This document shows positions 41,811 through 50,999 of a stretch of DNA of 64,000 nt, piece after piece (position 1 is the first letter of the stretch; every line of letters begins with the position of its first letter). Made by a program: the position numbers and the translations under genes. The stretch spans positions 4,186,001 to 4,250,000 of the forward strand of contig NZ_CP040297.1 in assembly GCF_013393945.1 (NCBI RefSeq). Direction: 5' to 3'. Source of the DNA: Nostoc sp. TCL26-01 (lineage in GTDB: Bacteria > Cyanobacteriota > Cyanobacteriia > Cyanobacteriales > Nostocaceae). The notes under the pieces are model-generated. The model worked only from the letters and a program-made list of their open reading frames with translations, did no database searches and was not told the DNA's origin.

Positions 41811-42689
41811 TTAGAAAAAATTTGCCCTTAATCTGACAGATGCAGTATAGCTATCTCCTGGCTCTAACAGAGTCAACCTTTCACCCGTGTTCAGAGAGTT
41901 GCGGAGAGCGCTCCAAGGTTCTAAACAATAGAAATCCTTACCCTTGAGTGTCCAAAACACCAGCACAGAGAAAACATTATCTGAGTCTAAGGTCAGTTTC
42001 AACTTTCGGCTATGGTCTGTCACACTAGCAGATTGACTAGTAATTTGCCCAAAAGCAAAATCAATTTCATCCCGGTTGAAGTCAAATTTGCCATTAAACG
42101 GATGAATTTCTTTGGTTTGTTGATCCAGATACTCCTGAGAAGGAATCTCCAACTCTAGCTGATTTTTATCGCCAACTTGAAAATAGGGATGAAAGCCAAA
42201 AGAAAAAGGCATCTGTGTAGATGACAAATTTTCATACTGCTGGCGAATTTCTAAAGTGTCTCCCTGTAGTTCGTAAGTAAAAACCACTTGGAAATCAAAA
42301 GGATAAACTGCCTTTGTCTGCTCGTTGCTCTTGAGAACTAGGGTGAGTGCAGCTTTGTCTTTAGTTACTTGGTCAAGAACTTCCCAAGGTAATTCACGGG
42401 CAAAGCCATGCTGTTTAAGAGTATACTGCTGACCGTTAAGAGTGTAAGAGTTATCCGGTAAGTTGCCACAAATCGGGAACAAAATCGGTACACCACCTCT
42501 GACACTCAATTCTGGATGGGTAAAGCGTTCAGTATCCAGATAAAGAATTTCTTCCCCCTTAACTCGCCAACGGGTGATAATACCACCCCGTTCTGGTACA
42601 ACTTCCACCTGAGAACCGACAGTTTCGTCAGTCAGGATATAAGTTTTGTACTGTTGCTGTTGAATGGCAATACTAAACACAAGTTTCAT
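41811..42689 (-). CDS. Aldose 1-epimerase family protein
   Basis: A 292-residue GalM / YeaD-like beta-sandwich epimerase. Visible are VVPERGGIITRWRVKGEEILYLD, a RGGVPILFPICGNLPDN segment (typical of the glucose-6-phosphate 1-epimerase branch), KQHGFARELPWEV with the catalytic His, FSFGFHPYFQV with a second His, and a late WSALRNSLNTGERL. It interconverts alpha and beta anomers of a hexose or hexose phosphate. The neighbour upstream on the same strand is pdhA, 77 bp away, with heptamer repeats between. Confidence 0.85.
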   Translation of the reverse strand: MKLVFSIAIQQQQYKTYILTDETVGSQVEVVPERGGIITRWRVKGEEILYLDTERFTHPELSVRGGVPILFPICGNLPDNSYTLNGQQYTLKQHGFARELPWEVLDQVTKDKAALTLVLKSNEQTKAVYPFDFQVVFTYELQGDTLEIRQQYENLSSTQMPFSFGFHPYFQVGDKNQLELEIPSQEYLDQQTKEIHPFNGKFDFNRDEIDFAFGQITSQSASVTDHSRKLKLTLDSDNVFSVLVFWTLKGKDFYCLEPWSALRNSLNTGERLTLLEPGDSYTASVRLRANFF

Positions 42690-42702
42690 CCTCAGTGAGA
42701 GA

Positions 42703-42748
42703 GTGCTGAGTGCTGAGTGCTGAGTAATTTTGACTCGGAACTCAGCAC
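42703..42748. repeat. Heptamer STRR (GTGCTGA)x3 plus inverted copy
   Basis: Three exact GTGCTGA heptamers at 42703-42723 are followed by an inverted ACTCAGCAC at 42740-42748, giving a possible hairpin in the pdhA-epimerase spacer. Confidence 0.75.
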
Positions 42749-42766
42749 TTGCAACTCAGTACTTTA

Positions 42767-43801
42767 TTATTCGTCTTCCGCAAATACAAAGCGATATAAC
42801 TCACTAGGATCAGGCTCAGGGCTGCTCTCAGCGAATTTTACTGCCTCGTCGATGATATCTTGAATCTTGCGTTCAATGGCTTTGAGTTCTGCCTCATCTG
42901 CCAAGTTCTGCTCTATTAGATAAGCAGCTAGTTTTTTGATGGGGTCACGAGAAAACCAGAATTCCTTCTCATCTTTGCTCCGCATCTCGTCAGGGTCTGC
43001 TAAAGAGTGACCGCGAAAACGATATGTCAAGGCTTCTATTAAGGTTGGCCCCTCACCTGCACGAGCGCGAGCGACGGCTTCTTGAGCAACTGCACGCACT
43101 GCTAACACATCCATTCCATCGACTTCCACACCAGCCATGTTAAACACGCTGGCTTTTTTGTAAATTTCTGGTTGGGAAGTTGCTCTTTCGTGAGACATCC
43201 CAATTGCCCATTTATTATTTTCAACTACGAAAAGTATTGGCAGTTTCCACAAAGCTGCCATATTCAGAGTTTCAAAAAACTGCCCGTTGTTAGCAGCACC
43301 ATCACCAAAGAAACACGCTGTCACTTGATCGGCTTTGGGATCTCCCAAAACTTCGCGGCGATATTTACTTTGAAAAGCTGCACCAGCTGCGACAGGAATA
43401 CCTTCTGCAACAAAAGCATAACCGCCTAACAACCCATGTTCGGCGGAAAACATATGCATCGAACCACCACGCCCTTTGCTGCAACCTGTGGCTTTGCCGA
43501 ATAATTCTGCCATCACTTCCCTAGCCGGGACTCCAGCACTCAAAGCATGAACGTGGTCGCGGTAGGTACTGCTAACAAAATCTTCTCCTGGGCGCATTGC
43601 TTGAATTACACCAGTAGAAACTGCTTCTTGACCGTTGTACAAGTGGACAAAACCAAACATTTTGCCTCTGTAATACATTTCAGCGCACTTATCTTCAAAA
43701 AAGCGCCCTAAAATCATATCCTCGTACAGAACCAGCCCTTCTTCTTTGGTGATTTGGGCATTAGCAGTATCAAATTTAGGTAGTGTGCGTTCTTGAACCA
43801 T
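42767..43801 (-). CDS. pdhA: Pyruvate dehydrogenase E1 component, alpha subunit
   Basis: A 344-residue TPP-dependent E1 alpha subunit of the pyruvate dehydrogenase complex, which decarboxylates pyruvate and passes the acetyl group to E2. The thiamine-diphosphate motif runs from [15 protein letters not shown] to VVENNKWAI at about residues 165-200. Others are [25 protein letters not shown], and the phosphorylation-loop-like [17 protein letters not shown]. The beta subunit is not adjacent, as usual for cyanobacteria. The ATG is 65 bp from nothing recognisable upstream. Confidence 0.95.
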   Translation of the reverse strand: MVQERTLPKFDTANAQITKEEGLVLYEDMILGRFFEDKCAEMYYRGKMFGFVHLYNGQEAVSTGVIQAMRPGEDFVSSTYRDHVHALSAGVPAREVMAELFGKATGCSKGRGGSMHMFSAEHGLLGGYAFVAEGIPVAAGAAFQSKYRREVLGDPKADQVTACFFGDGAANNGQFFETLNMAALWKLPILFVVENNKWAIGMSHERATSQPEIYKKASVFNMAGVEVDGMDVLAVRAVAQEAVARARAGEGPTLIEALTYRFRGHSLADPDEMRSKDEKEFWFSRDPIKKLAAYLIEQNLADEAELKAIERKIQDIIDEAVKFAESSPEPDPSELYRFVFAEDE

Positions 43802-44171
43802 TATTTTTTAGTATTCCTATCCTAAAATCGAAATTTACCATTTTCCATAGGTTGTTCCCTCAGCAATTTTGCCTCTTTTCGGTGTAAGTTTGCTAGAGTC
43901 AACAACCAATTTTTTTGAACTAAAAACATTGCCTGGTAATTTTCAGGAGAAAAGCCACAAAATTAGCAATTTTTTAGCCATTTACCTGATTTTATTGAAC
44001 AGAATTCAGGAGTCAGGAGCCAGAATTCAGTATAAATTCTGTGCGACTGGGTAATTAATATTGATTTAAAACCGTACTACGTCCTGCTAGGCTCTAAGCG
44101 TTCGCGTAGCGTCTCGTAGAGAAGCTATGCCGCAGGCTTTACGCTCCTTGTGGGCGGCTTATTTCCCCCTT

Positions 44172-44213
44172 CCCTGTTACCTGTTACCTGTCCCCTATCC
44201 CCTGTCCCCTATT
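44172..44213. repeat. Heptamer STRR array, six units
   Basis: Six consecutive units of CCCTGTT, ACCTGTT, ACCTGTC, CCCTATC, CCCTGTC and CCCTATT; related in sequence to the array at 5340-5367. Confidence 0.85.
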
Positions 44214-44335
44214 CCACTTCATAAGCTATCACTCAGGATAGCTTGGTTTCTGCATATCTATGAACAATTTCCCAAAAATACAGGCAAAAAATTCTAGGTA
44301 TATAGTTGTCATAATAATATATTTATGATATAATC

Positions 44336-44523
44336 TTGTTCTTTATATTACTGGCATCTACCCTTAGCATTGGTGCATCTTTAACTGCAAAACCAGAGAA
44401 ATACTCTGAGAAAAATTAATTATATCTACTGGCAAACGCAGCATTTTTGTCCCTGAGAATGGTGACAGTGTTGATTTTACAGTGTCCAAAATTGATAACA
44501 GTTATTGCCAGCAGAAATACTAA
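44336..44523 (+). pseudogene. Possible remnant of a small secreted protein
   Basis: One frame reads LFFILLASTLSIGASLTAKP, a signal-peptide-like sequence, and stops at 44417-44419. A frame shifted by one then continues STGKRSIFVPENGDSVDFTV to a stop at 44521-44523. The two halves fit a single short exported protein broken by a frameshift, but no family is recognised and no good start codon is visible. Confidence 0.28.
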
Positions 44524-44740
44524 GAATTAAGACAAAGTATCAACCTTTCCTTGGCGAAGGGAAAATATGGGGACTAAAATGTGACACACAATTTTAGGAA
44601 GTAACAAAAATAATTGTTGCAATATACACTTATAGTGTAAGTCCAGCACGGTATTATTCACCGTATGATTATGGCACGGTTTTACAAGCCTGGAATGGTC
44701 TAGGTGAATTATGTTGATCACGGTGCAGGGGAAGTAGGCT

Positions 44741-47026
44741 GTGCGAATTCCGCTAGATTACTACCGAATTTTAGGGCTACCGTTAGCGGCAAGTGAGGAA
44801 CAATTGCGACAAGCTTATAGCGATCGCATTGTCCAATTACCGCGACGGGAGTATTCTCAAGCAGCAATTGCTTCCCGTAAACAACTCATAGAAGAAGCTT
44901 ACGTGGTTTTATCAGATCCCAAGGAACGGAGCAGTTACGACCAGCTATATCTGGCTCATGCTTATGATCCAGAAAATCCTACCACTACCAAAGTAGCAGT
45001 AGAAAATCGGGCGGATGGCCATAACGGTCGGGTCGAAACACAAAATCTCAGTATCGATATTTCCTCAGAGGAATTGATCGGTGCTTTGTTAATTCTGCAA
45101 GAATTAGGAGAATACGAACTAGTACTCAAACTGGGTCGTACTTACTTGGGTAATCACAACGGTACAGCAGTTAGCAGGGCTGGCAAATATCTAGAGTCTG
45201 AAGAATTTCTGGAAGGTTCTGATCGTCCAGATATTGTCTTGACTATGGCACTGGCTTGTCTAGAACTAGGCCGGGAACAATGGCAACAAGGACACTACGA
45301 AAATGCTGCCGTGTCTCTGGAAACTGGTCAAGAAATGCTAGCCAATGAAGGGATATTCCCCAGTGTACAAGCGGAAATGCAAGCCGATCTTTACAAATTA
45401 CGCCCCTACCGGATCTTAGAATTACTGGCGCTACCCCAAGAAAAAACTATAGAACGTCGTCAAGGTCTAGATTTACTCCACAGTATCCTGGACGATCGCG
45501 GTGGTATTGATGGTACAGGTAATGATGCGTCAGGCTTAAATATTGATGACTTTTTGCGATTTATCCAGCAACTACGTCACCACTTAACTGTTGCTGAACA
45601 ACACAAGTTATTTGACGCTGAAAGTAAACGTCCCTCGGCTGTGGCTATTTACCTAGCCGTGTACGCCTCCATCGCTAGGGGATTTACTCAACGCCAACCT
45701 GCTTTAATCCGTCATGCCAAGCAAATGCTGATGCGGTTGTCTAAGCGTCAAGATGTGCATCTAGAACAGTCTCTGTGTGCATTGCTACTAGGACAAACCG
45801 AAGAAGCTACCCGCGTTTTAGAACTGAGTCAGGAATACGAAGCTTTGGCTTTAATTCGAGAAAAATCACAGGATTCTCCTGATTTATTGCCGGGTTTGTG
45901 CCTATATGCCGAACAATGGTTACAAAATGAAGTCTTTCCCCATTTTCGAGATTTATCTCAACAATCAGCGTCACTGAAAGATTACTTTGCTAACCAACAA
46001 GTACAAGCGTATTTAGAAGCTCTACCCACAGATGCAGAAACTACTAATGAATGGTCAGTAATTAATCGTCAGTCTTTTGCTCAACCCAACGCTAATTCAC
46101 CCAAGTCAAGACCAGCACCAACACGACAAGAGCCGCAACGTAGTTATGCTACAGGGGGAAATCGTCATTCGCCTCAAAATAGAACCCCTGATCCCGCTTT
46201 GCCAGACACACAAAACTACCCAAGATCACCATCCTCTGATTTTTATCCAACCAGAGAAAACATCTACAGTACGGTCAGCACTCCAGCAGAAATCCCAAAA
46301 GAAAGTGCAACTAGACCCCCACAACCGAGAGTTAATGGTGCAAATCCCACCACACCACCGCGCCAACCCGCCAAGCGCCGGCGACGCAAACCCACAAGCC
46401 ATCCGCAACAACGGCAGAATTTTGCCGGCAATTTAGACCGGAAGACAAGACTAGTCTGGATAGTGTTCGGTTCATTAGCTGGAATATTAGTTTTCTGGCT
46501 CCTAGTTTCCACCACCTTTGGCTGGTTAAAGAATGTATTTTTTCCTACACCATCTTTACAAAGTCCACCATTATCGATTCAACTCAATGAACCGCCAATC
46601 AGTATTCCTGACAAGAACAGTCCACCAGAATTATTAGATGGCCCCCTGACAGAAGAGACAGCCCAGGAGATAGTTGAGTCCTGGTTAGCAACTAAAGCTG
46701 CCGCTTTGGGGCCTGACCATGAAATTGATAGTTTGAATGAAATTTTAACTGGTTCTGCGCTTTCTCAGTGGCGCTTGATTGCCCAGCAAGATGTGGCAGA
46801 TAGCCGCTATCGGAAATATAGCCACAGTCTGAAAGTGGAATATGTCAATAAATCTGAGACAGATCCCAATCGGGCGATCGTTGGTGCTACGGTGAGGGAA
46901 ATAACGCAGTTTTATGAAAATGGTCAAAAAGATAAGTCTTCTGATGAAAGTTTACGTGTCCGCTATGAATTAGTTCGTCAAGAGAATACGTGGCGCATTC
47001 AGCGAATGTCAGCTGCCATAAATTAA
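44741..47026 (+). CDS. ftn2: ARC6/Ftn2 (ZipN)-like cell-division protein
   Basis: A 761-residue membrane protein of the Z-ring anchor family. The N-terminal J-like domain (PLDYYRILGLPLAASEEQLR, then SDPKERSSYDQLY) lacks the HPD tripeptide, so it should not stimulate DnaK. The middle is helical (residues about 100-430), followed by a Pro/Asn-rich linker, one TM helix at about 570-592 (LVWIVFGSLAGILVFWLLVS), and a C-terminal ARC6-like domain with EIVESWLATKAAALGPDH. It starts with GTG after GGGGAAG. In cyanobacteria this protein tethers FtsZ to the membrane. It stands upstream of an AEC transporter gene. Confidence 0.92.
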   Translation: MRIPLDYYRILGLPLAASEEQLRQAYSDRIVQLPRREYSQAAIASRKQLIEEAYVVLSDPKERSSYDQLYLAHAYDPENPTTTKVAVENRADGHNGRVETQNLSIDISSEELIGALLILQELGEYELVLKLGRTYLGNHNGTAVSRAGKYLESEEFLEGSDRPDIVLTMALACLELGREQWQQGHYENAAVSLETGQEMLANEGIFPSVQAEMQADLYKLRPYRILELLALPQEKTIERRQGLDLLHSILDDRGGIDGTGNDASGLNIDDFLRFIQQLRHHLTVAEQHKLFDAESKRPSAVAIYLAVYASIARGFTQRQPALIRHAKQMLMRLSKRQDVHLEQSLCALLLGQTEEATRVLELSQEYEALALIREKSQDSPDLLPGLCLYAEQWLQNEVFPHFRDLSQQSASLKDYFANQQVQAYLEALPTDAETTNEWSVINRQSFAQPNANSPKSRPAPTRQEPQRSYATGGNRHSPQNRTPDPALPDTQNYPRSPSSDFYPTRENIYSTVSTPAEIPKESATRPPQPRVNGANPTTPPRQPAKRRRRKPTSHPQQRQNFAGNLDRKTRLVWIVFGSLAGILVFWLLVSTTFGWLKNVFFPTPSLQSPPLSIQLNEPPISIPDKNSPPELLDGPLTEETAQEIVESWLATKAAALGPDHEIDSLNEILTGSALSQWRLIAQQDVADSRYRKYSHSLKVEYVNKSETDPNRAIVGATVREITQFYENGQKDKSSDESLRVRYELVRQENTWRIQRMSAAIN

Positions 47027-47123
47027 ATAAATATTAAATTTTATTTGTAAATAAACTAAACTCAAGTTGTCTATCTTTATTAGTGCTGAGTAGTGAGTGC
47101 TGTTAAATCCCTATGATGATTAG

Positions 47124-48113
47124 ATGACGGAAACTTTAGTTCAGGCTTATGCACCCCTGATTCTGTGGACGGGGTTGGGGTTATTACTGTTTAGATTTTT
47201 TCCTCAGTGGTTGCCCAATCTTTTGGGTCGTGGTCTTTACTGGGTGGGAGTACCTTTAGAGTTAATTGCCCTGGCTCGTAGAGGTAATCAAAATCAACTT
47301 AGTGGTACAGCAGATTTACCTATATTAGCAGTATTAATTACTTTTGGGGAATTGCTGCTGGGTTTAATTGTGGCGTTGTTGGTGTGGTGGGGGTGGCAAA
47401 AAATCTCACCACATTTATTTAAATCAGATTTGGGTGAAGAGGTAGCTAGTCCTTGGCTGGATGCTTCTGCTAAGGGGAGTTTTTTGCTGGCTGCTGTTTT
47501 GGGCAATACTGGTTTTGTGGGTTTAGCGATCGCCCCCGCACTGATTCATGTTGATACTCTCGATTGGGTGGTTCTCTTCAGTATTACTCACAATGTCATC
47601 GGCCCCTACGGTGTAGGTGTCTTAATTGCTAGTTACTATAACCATGATCAATCTACTAATCGTTGGTGGACGCAACTCTGGGATCTGTTGACTGTACCGC
47701 CTCTGTGGGCTTTTTTGATTGGAACTCTCACCCAGGGGATCAAACTACCAACAATTCTAGAATCAGGACTCCAAGGTTCTGTAGATGTGGTGATTGCTGG
47801 GGCTTTTTTGTTGACTGGTATTCGCTTGGCGCAGTTGGAAAGATGGAAGAATTTACAACTGGGGTTGATCCCTTCGATGCTGAGGGTGGTGATTACACCC
47901 TTACTTGTTGGTTTACTGACAACTGTGTTGCTGGGTTTATCAGGCGATCGCCGTTTGGCTATGGTGTTAATGTCAGGGATGCCCTCAGCTTTTGCTGGCC
48001 TGATTTTGGCAGAGGAGTACAACCTCAACCGTGATTTGATTGCTAGCAGTATTATGCTCTCAACTCTCTTGTTACTCTTGATCCTGCCCTTGTGGATTCA
48101 GGTTTTTGGTTGA
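47124..48113 (+). CDS. AEC-family (auxin efflux carrier-like) transporter
   Basis: A 329-residue membrane protein with about ten hydrophobic segments arranged in two halves. The words AVLGNTGFVGLAIAPAL and VLMSGMPSAFAGLILAEEYN match the two conserved crossover regions of AEC/bile-acid-sodium-symporter-type carriers. Bacterial relatives move malate, malonate or other small acids; the substrate is unknown. It follows the ftn2 gene by 97 bp on the same strand; the spacer contains degenerate GTGCTGA-type heptamers. Confidence 0.85.
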   Translation: MTETLVQAYAPLILWTGLGLLLFRFFPQWLPNLLGRGLYWVGVPLELIALARRGNQNQLSGTADLPILAVLITFGELLLGLIVALLVWWGWQKISPHLFKSDLGEEVASPWLDASAKGSFLLAAVLGNTGFVGLAIAPALIHVDTLDWVVLFSITHNVIGPYGVGVLIASYYNHDQSTNRWWTQLWDLLTVPPLWAFLIGTLTQGIKLPTILESGLQGSVDVVIAGAFLLTGIRLAQLERWKNLQLGLIPSMLRVVITPLLVGLLTTVLLGLSGDRRLAMVLMSGMPSAFAGLILAEEYNLNRDLIASSIMLSTLLLLLILPLWIQVFG

Positions 48114-48507
48114 GTTTTCTAAATTGTTATGTTTCCCTGACATGACTCTCGTTGATCCCAGGCTAAATATCAAGATTTCATAACATAATGATCCCCTCAA
48201 AGCTAATAAGTTCGTGGAATAGGTAAAAAAGCCTGTTGACACCCCTTGATCCTGACCAAGGGTTAGTGGTTAATATTCATTTAACAAACTTAATAAATTG
48301 ACTCCTCTGAATACCCAAATGCTGATTTTGGCATAAACAAAGTTTTGAAAGGGAGCATCCCCTCTTTTAATAAAAGACTAAATAAATACACACTGGGCAA
48401 AACTAGGAGTCGGGAATAAGAAATTCATTGGGGAAGGGTGGCATTTTATCAAACATTCTCAAACCCGTTGAAATCACTGACCTTTCAAGCTACTGGAGTC
48501 CAAACTC
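48114..48507. other. Intergenic region
   Basis: About 390 bp upstream of the DUF4912 gene. One short hairpin (CCCTTG/CAAGGG near 48246-48266) is seen without a T run; it may be leader structure. No gene. Confidence 0.4.
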
Positions 48508-49758
48508 ATGGCGAAAGAACGCCCACCATTAGAAGAGATGACACTGCGGCAACTACGTAAAGTTGCCAGCGAATTTAGCATCTCTCGTTACAGCCGGATG
48601 CGGAAATCACAATTACTCGCATCGATTCAAGAAGTACAACGCAATAAAACTTTGCTCAACCCATCTCGTTCACTGGAGGCGCAAGAAACTGTGGAAGCTG
48701 CGAAATTTGAATTAGGACAAGAAGATCGTACCGGTGGCTCTCTAGCTGATGTTGATGAAGGACTAGCAGACTTACCCGGTGGTTATGGTGACAGCCGAAT
48801 TGTTTTGCTACCACGTGATCCTCAGTGGGCTTACGCTTACTGGGATGTCGCCAACGAACACAAAGAAGACTTGCGCCGCCAAGGGGGACAACAACTAGCC
48901 CTGCGGATTTATGATGTTACCGACATCAACTTAGAATACCAAAGCCCCCACAGTATCCAAGAATACCCTGCTGATGAACTAGCGAGAGAATGGTACATAC
49001 CAGTGCCAGTGAGCGATCGCGATTATGTACTCGATATCGGTTATCGTGCAGTAGATGGTCGTTGGTTAGTTCTAGCGCGTTCTGCCCGTGTTCATATCCC
49101 CCCCGTCTATCCTTCCGACTGGATTGAAGATGTCTTCATCACAGTCAACTTTGCAGAAGATTTACGCGGCAAAACCCTGTACGAACTGGTTCCCCCAGCG
49201 AAGAAAGCAGCAGCTACCACAGCAATTGGAGCCAACGGCAACCCCATCTACGACCAAATTTTTGGTCTAGCCGAATCCGCCGAAGCACAACGAGTTGCTG
49301 GTTCTCTGTTCGGTTCTCAGCAACACGTCGCTGGTTCTGTACGTCCCGAACAAGCAATCAGTTCTTACATTTTCCCCTCTGGCGTAGGTATGTGGGCAGT
49401 TCCCACCACCTCTGGCTTAACTATGTCCGGTGTGGGAATGTCTGGTGTGGGCTTCTCTGCTTCCGCCGTCCCAGTACGTCCTCGCAAGTTCTGGTTAATT
49501 GCTGACGCAGAATTAATTGTTTACGGTGCAACTGAACCCGATGCTACCGTGACAATTGGTGGTCGTCCGATTAAGCTCAATCCAGATGGTACATTCCGCT
49601 TCCAAATGTCCTTCCAAGATGGCTTAATTGACTATCCTATTTTGGCTGTTGCGGCTGATGGTGAGCAAACACGCTCAATCCACATGAAGTTCAACCGTGA
49701 AACCCCTTCTCGGAACACCAACACCAAAGACGAAGCTGTTTTAGAATGGCTTTCATAG
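48508..49758 (+). CDS. Rho-N / DUF4912 protein
   Basis: A 416-residue soluble protein. It starts with a Rho-termination-factor N-terminal SAP-like domain (LEEMTLRQLRKVASEFSISR, SRMRKSQLLASIQE; residues about 6-45). A DUF4912 domain at about 90-200 includes RDPQWAYAYWDV and REWYIPVPVSDRDYVLDIGY. A Gly/Met-rich linker follows (SGVGMSGVGFSASAVPVRP), then a small beta domain at about 325-400 with DAELIVYGATEPDATVTIGG. Function is unknown; the N-terminal domain suggests nucleic-acid contact. The ATG follows TGGAG, and a terminator at 49809 ends the unit. Confidence 0.85.
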   Translation: MAKERPPLEEMTLRQLRKVASEFSISRYSRMRKSQLLASIQEVQRNKTLLNPSRSLEAQETVEAAKFELGQEDRTGGSLADVDEGLADLPGGYGDSRIVLLPRDPQWAYAYWDVANEHKEDLRRQGGQQLALRIYDVTDINLEYQSPHSIQEYPADELAREWYIPVPVSDRDYVLDIGYRAVDGRWLVLARSARVHIPPVYPSDWIEDVFITVNFAEDLRGKTLYELVPPAKKAAATTAIGANGNPIYDQIFGLAESAEAQRVAGSLFGSQQHVAGSVRPEQAISSYIFPSGVGMWAVPTTSGLTMSGVGMSGVGFSASAVPVRPRKFWLIADAELIVYGATEPDATVTIGGRPIKLNPDGTFRFQMSFQDGLIDYPILAVAADGEQTRSIHMKFNRETPSRNTNTKDEAVLEWLS

Positions 49759-50204
49759 AATTTTAGACCAAGTCTTTAACTTCTTGACAATTAAAATTTT
49801 GAATTATCCCGCTATAGTCATCCTGTAGCGGATTTTTATTTTGCACGACTACTTAAGGAAATTATCCCAAACCGAATAGTTGAGAAATTGTCGGTAATAG
49901 TTTGTTAGCTGATTCCAGCAAATTAGCAACGGTAAGCCAGAGAATATCCCTTTTAACATCGTGAGGGCTGTCTTTGCAGTCTTTTGCTTGTGAGTATTCA
50001 AGACTCATTCACGAGATGCTGATACTTGCTCACGAGTATCAAAGACTCACTGACCCCGAATTGCTCACGAAATTTATCAAACCGAAGTCCAGAGGCTGTG
50101 GGGGGAGCATCCCACTTTTTTTTATGTCATTGCGTAATTAATTTTGTTTAACTACTTAGCACCCAAGCTACATTAATTCAGCACTCACCTCTCTTGCTCG
50201 TGAA
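49759..50204. other. Intergenic region between convergent genes
   Basis: About 445 bp. After the terminator at 49809-49841, bases 49985-50075 contain imperfect repeats built from GAGTAT, GACTCA, TTGCTCACGA words. No gene is seen. Confidence 0.5.
49809..49841 (+). terminator. Rho-independent terminator of the DUF4912 gene
   Basis: Stem CCGCTA/TAGCGG with an 11-base loop is followed by ATTTTTATTTT, 50 bp after the stop codon. Confidence 0.65.
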
Positions 50205-50936
50205 TTACTTAACAATATGTGACTGAATTTGTTTCTCTATTTGTTCGCTAATAATTTCTGTTCCTAGATTAGGTTGTTCCAGATTAACTCTGACAAAATT
50301 AGTTTTATCTGCTTGGGTAAATTTGTTGTCATTGTTAGAGTCTTTAATGATTTTGATAAAGATGGAATTCTGACTGGGGACAACAACCCAATTAAGAATC
50401 TTAGTATTATTCGGAGTAACTTGCTGGAGATTTTTGCCTGATAAATCAGACATATAACCAATCACAGCATCTTCTGAAGTAAATTTCTGGTCTTTATTGG
50501 TATCTTGGTCAACAATTTGATACAACCATACTCTTGTTGGTGTCTTGGCTGCTGTTTTGGGTTCGATTAATTCAAAGGTAGTAATTATCGCTTTTTTATT
50601 GAGGAGAAGATGAGTTTCCCCATCTTGTTTACGATAAAAGATGATGTTAGATAGAGGATAATTGCGCTTATCATAATCTCCCTCATAAGATCGGGAAATT
50701 TTGCTCAGAGTGTCTTGTTCTTGATCAGATACAGTGGCATTCACTGGAATCATCAAATAGTCTGATTGTTCTTTAATTACTAATTCCCCATAGCTAATTG
50801 GTGCTTGTGGTTGTGGTTGTCCAACTGCTTTGGTTGATTCTGTTGTGCGGGTAATGTTGGTGTCACATGATAAGGAAAAGCTAGCGACGAATATAGCTAA
50901 GACAAGGTTTTTAAAATGACCATTGATTTTGTTCAT
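50205..50936 (-). CDS. Lipoprotein with EF-hand-like segments
   Basis: A 243-residue exported protein. The signal LVLAIFVASFSLSC ends in a lipobox with Cys at about residue 24. Two acidic segments near the C-terminal half, DQDTNKDQKFTSEDAVIGY and DSNNDNKFTQADKTNFV, have EF-hand-like Dx[DN]x[DN]G-type spacing and may bind calcium. The remainder is beta-rich and unrecognised. It is on the same strand as, and 50 bp downstream of, the channel/TrkA-like gene, from which heptamer repeats separate it. Confidence 0.7.
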   Translation of the reverse strand: MNKINGHFKNLVLAIFVASFSLSCDTNITRTTESTKAVGQPQPQAPISYGELVIKEQSDYLMIPVNATVSDQEQDTLSKISRSYEGDYDKRNYPLSNIIFYRKQDGETHLLLNKKAIITTFELIEPKTAAKTPTRVWLYQIVDQDTNKDQKFTSEDAVIGYMSDLSGKNLQQVTPNNTKILNWVVVPSQNSIFIKIIKDSNNDNKFTQADKTNFVRVNLEQPNLGTEIISEQIEKQIQSHIVK

Positions 50937-50967
50937 AAAATCTCTCTAGCAATTCATAATTAATACT

Positions 50968-50999
50968 ACAAATTACAAATTACGAATTACGAATTACGA
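50968..50999. repeat. Heptamer STRR at the end of the TrkA-like gene
   Basis: Units ACAAATT, ACAAATT, ACGAATT, ACGAATT and ACGA with perfect 7-bp period. On the minus strand they encode the last residues RNS and the stop codon (50987-50989) of the channel protein. Confidence 0.85.

Larger units (their letters stand above)
43802..44740. other. Long intergenic region with repeats and a possible gene remnant
   Basis: About 940 bp. It holds a hairpin-rich dispersed repeat (44094-44158, with the GCGTAGCGTCTC word also found at 20428-20445), a six-unit heptamer array (44172-44213), and a frameshifted remnant of a secreted protein (44336-44523). A 64-codon minus-strand frame at 44527-44721 has no support. 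Confidence 0.5.

Noticed and set aside
44527-44721. A 64-codon minus-strand frame upstream of ftn2
   Set aside because: It occupies the promoter side of ftn2 and shows no coding signature.
47648-48034. Two 123-126 codon frames overlapping the AEC transporter gene
   Set aside because: The AEC frame has conserved transporter motifs; the others are out-of-frame shadows.
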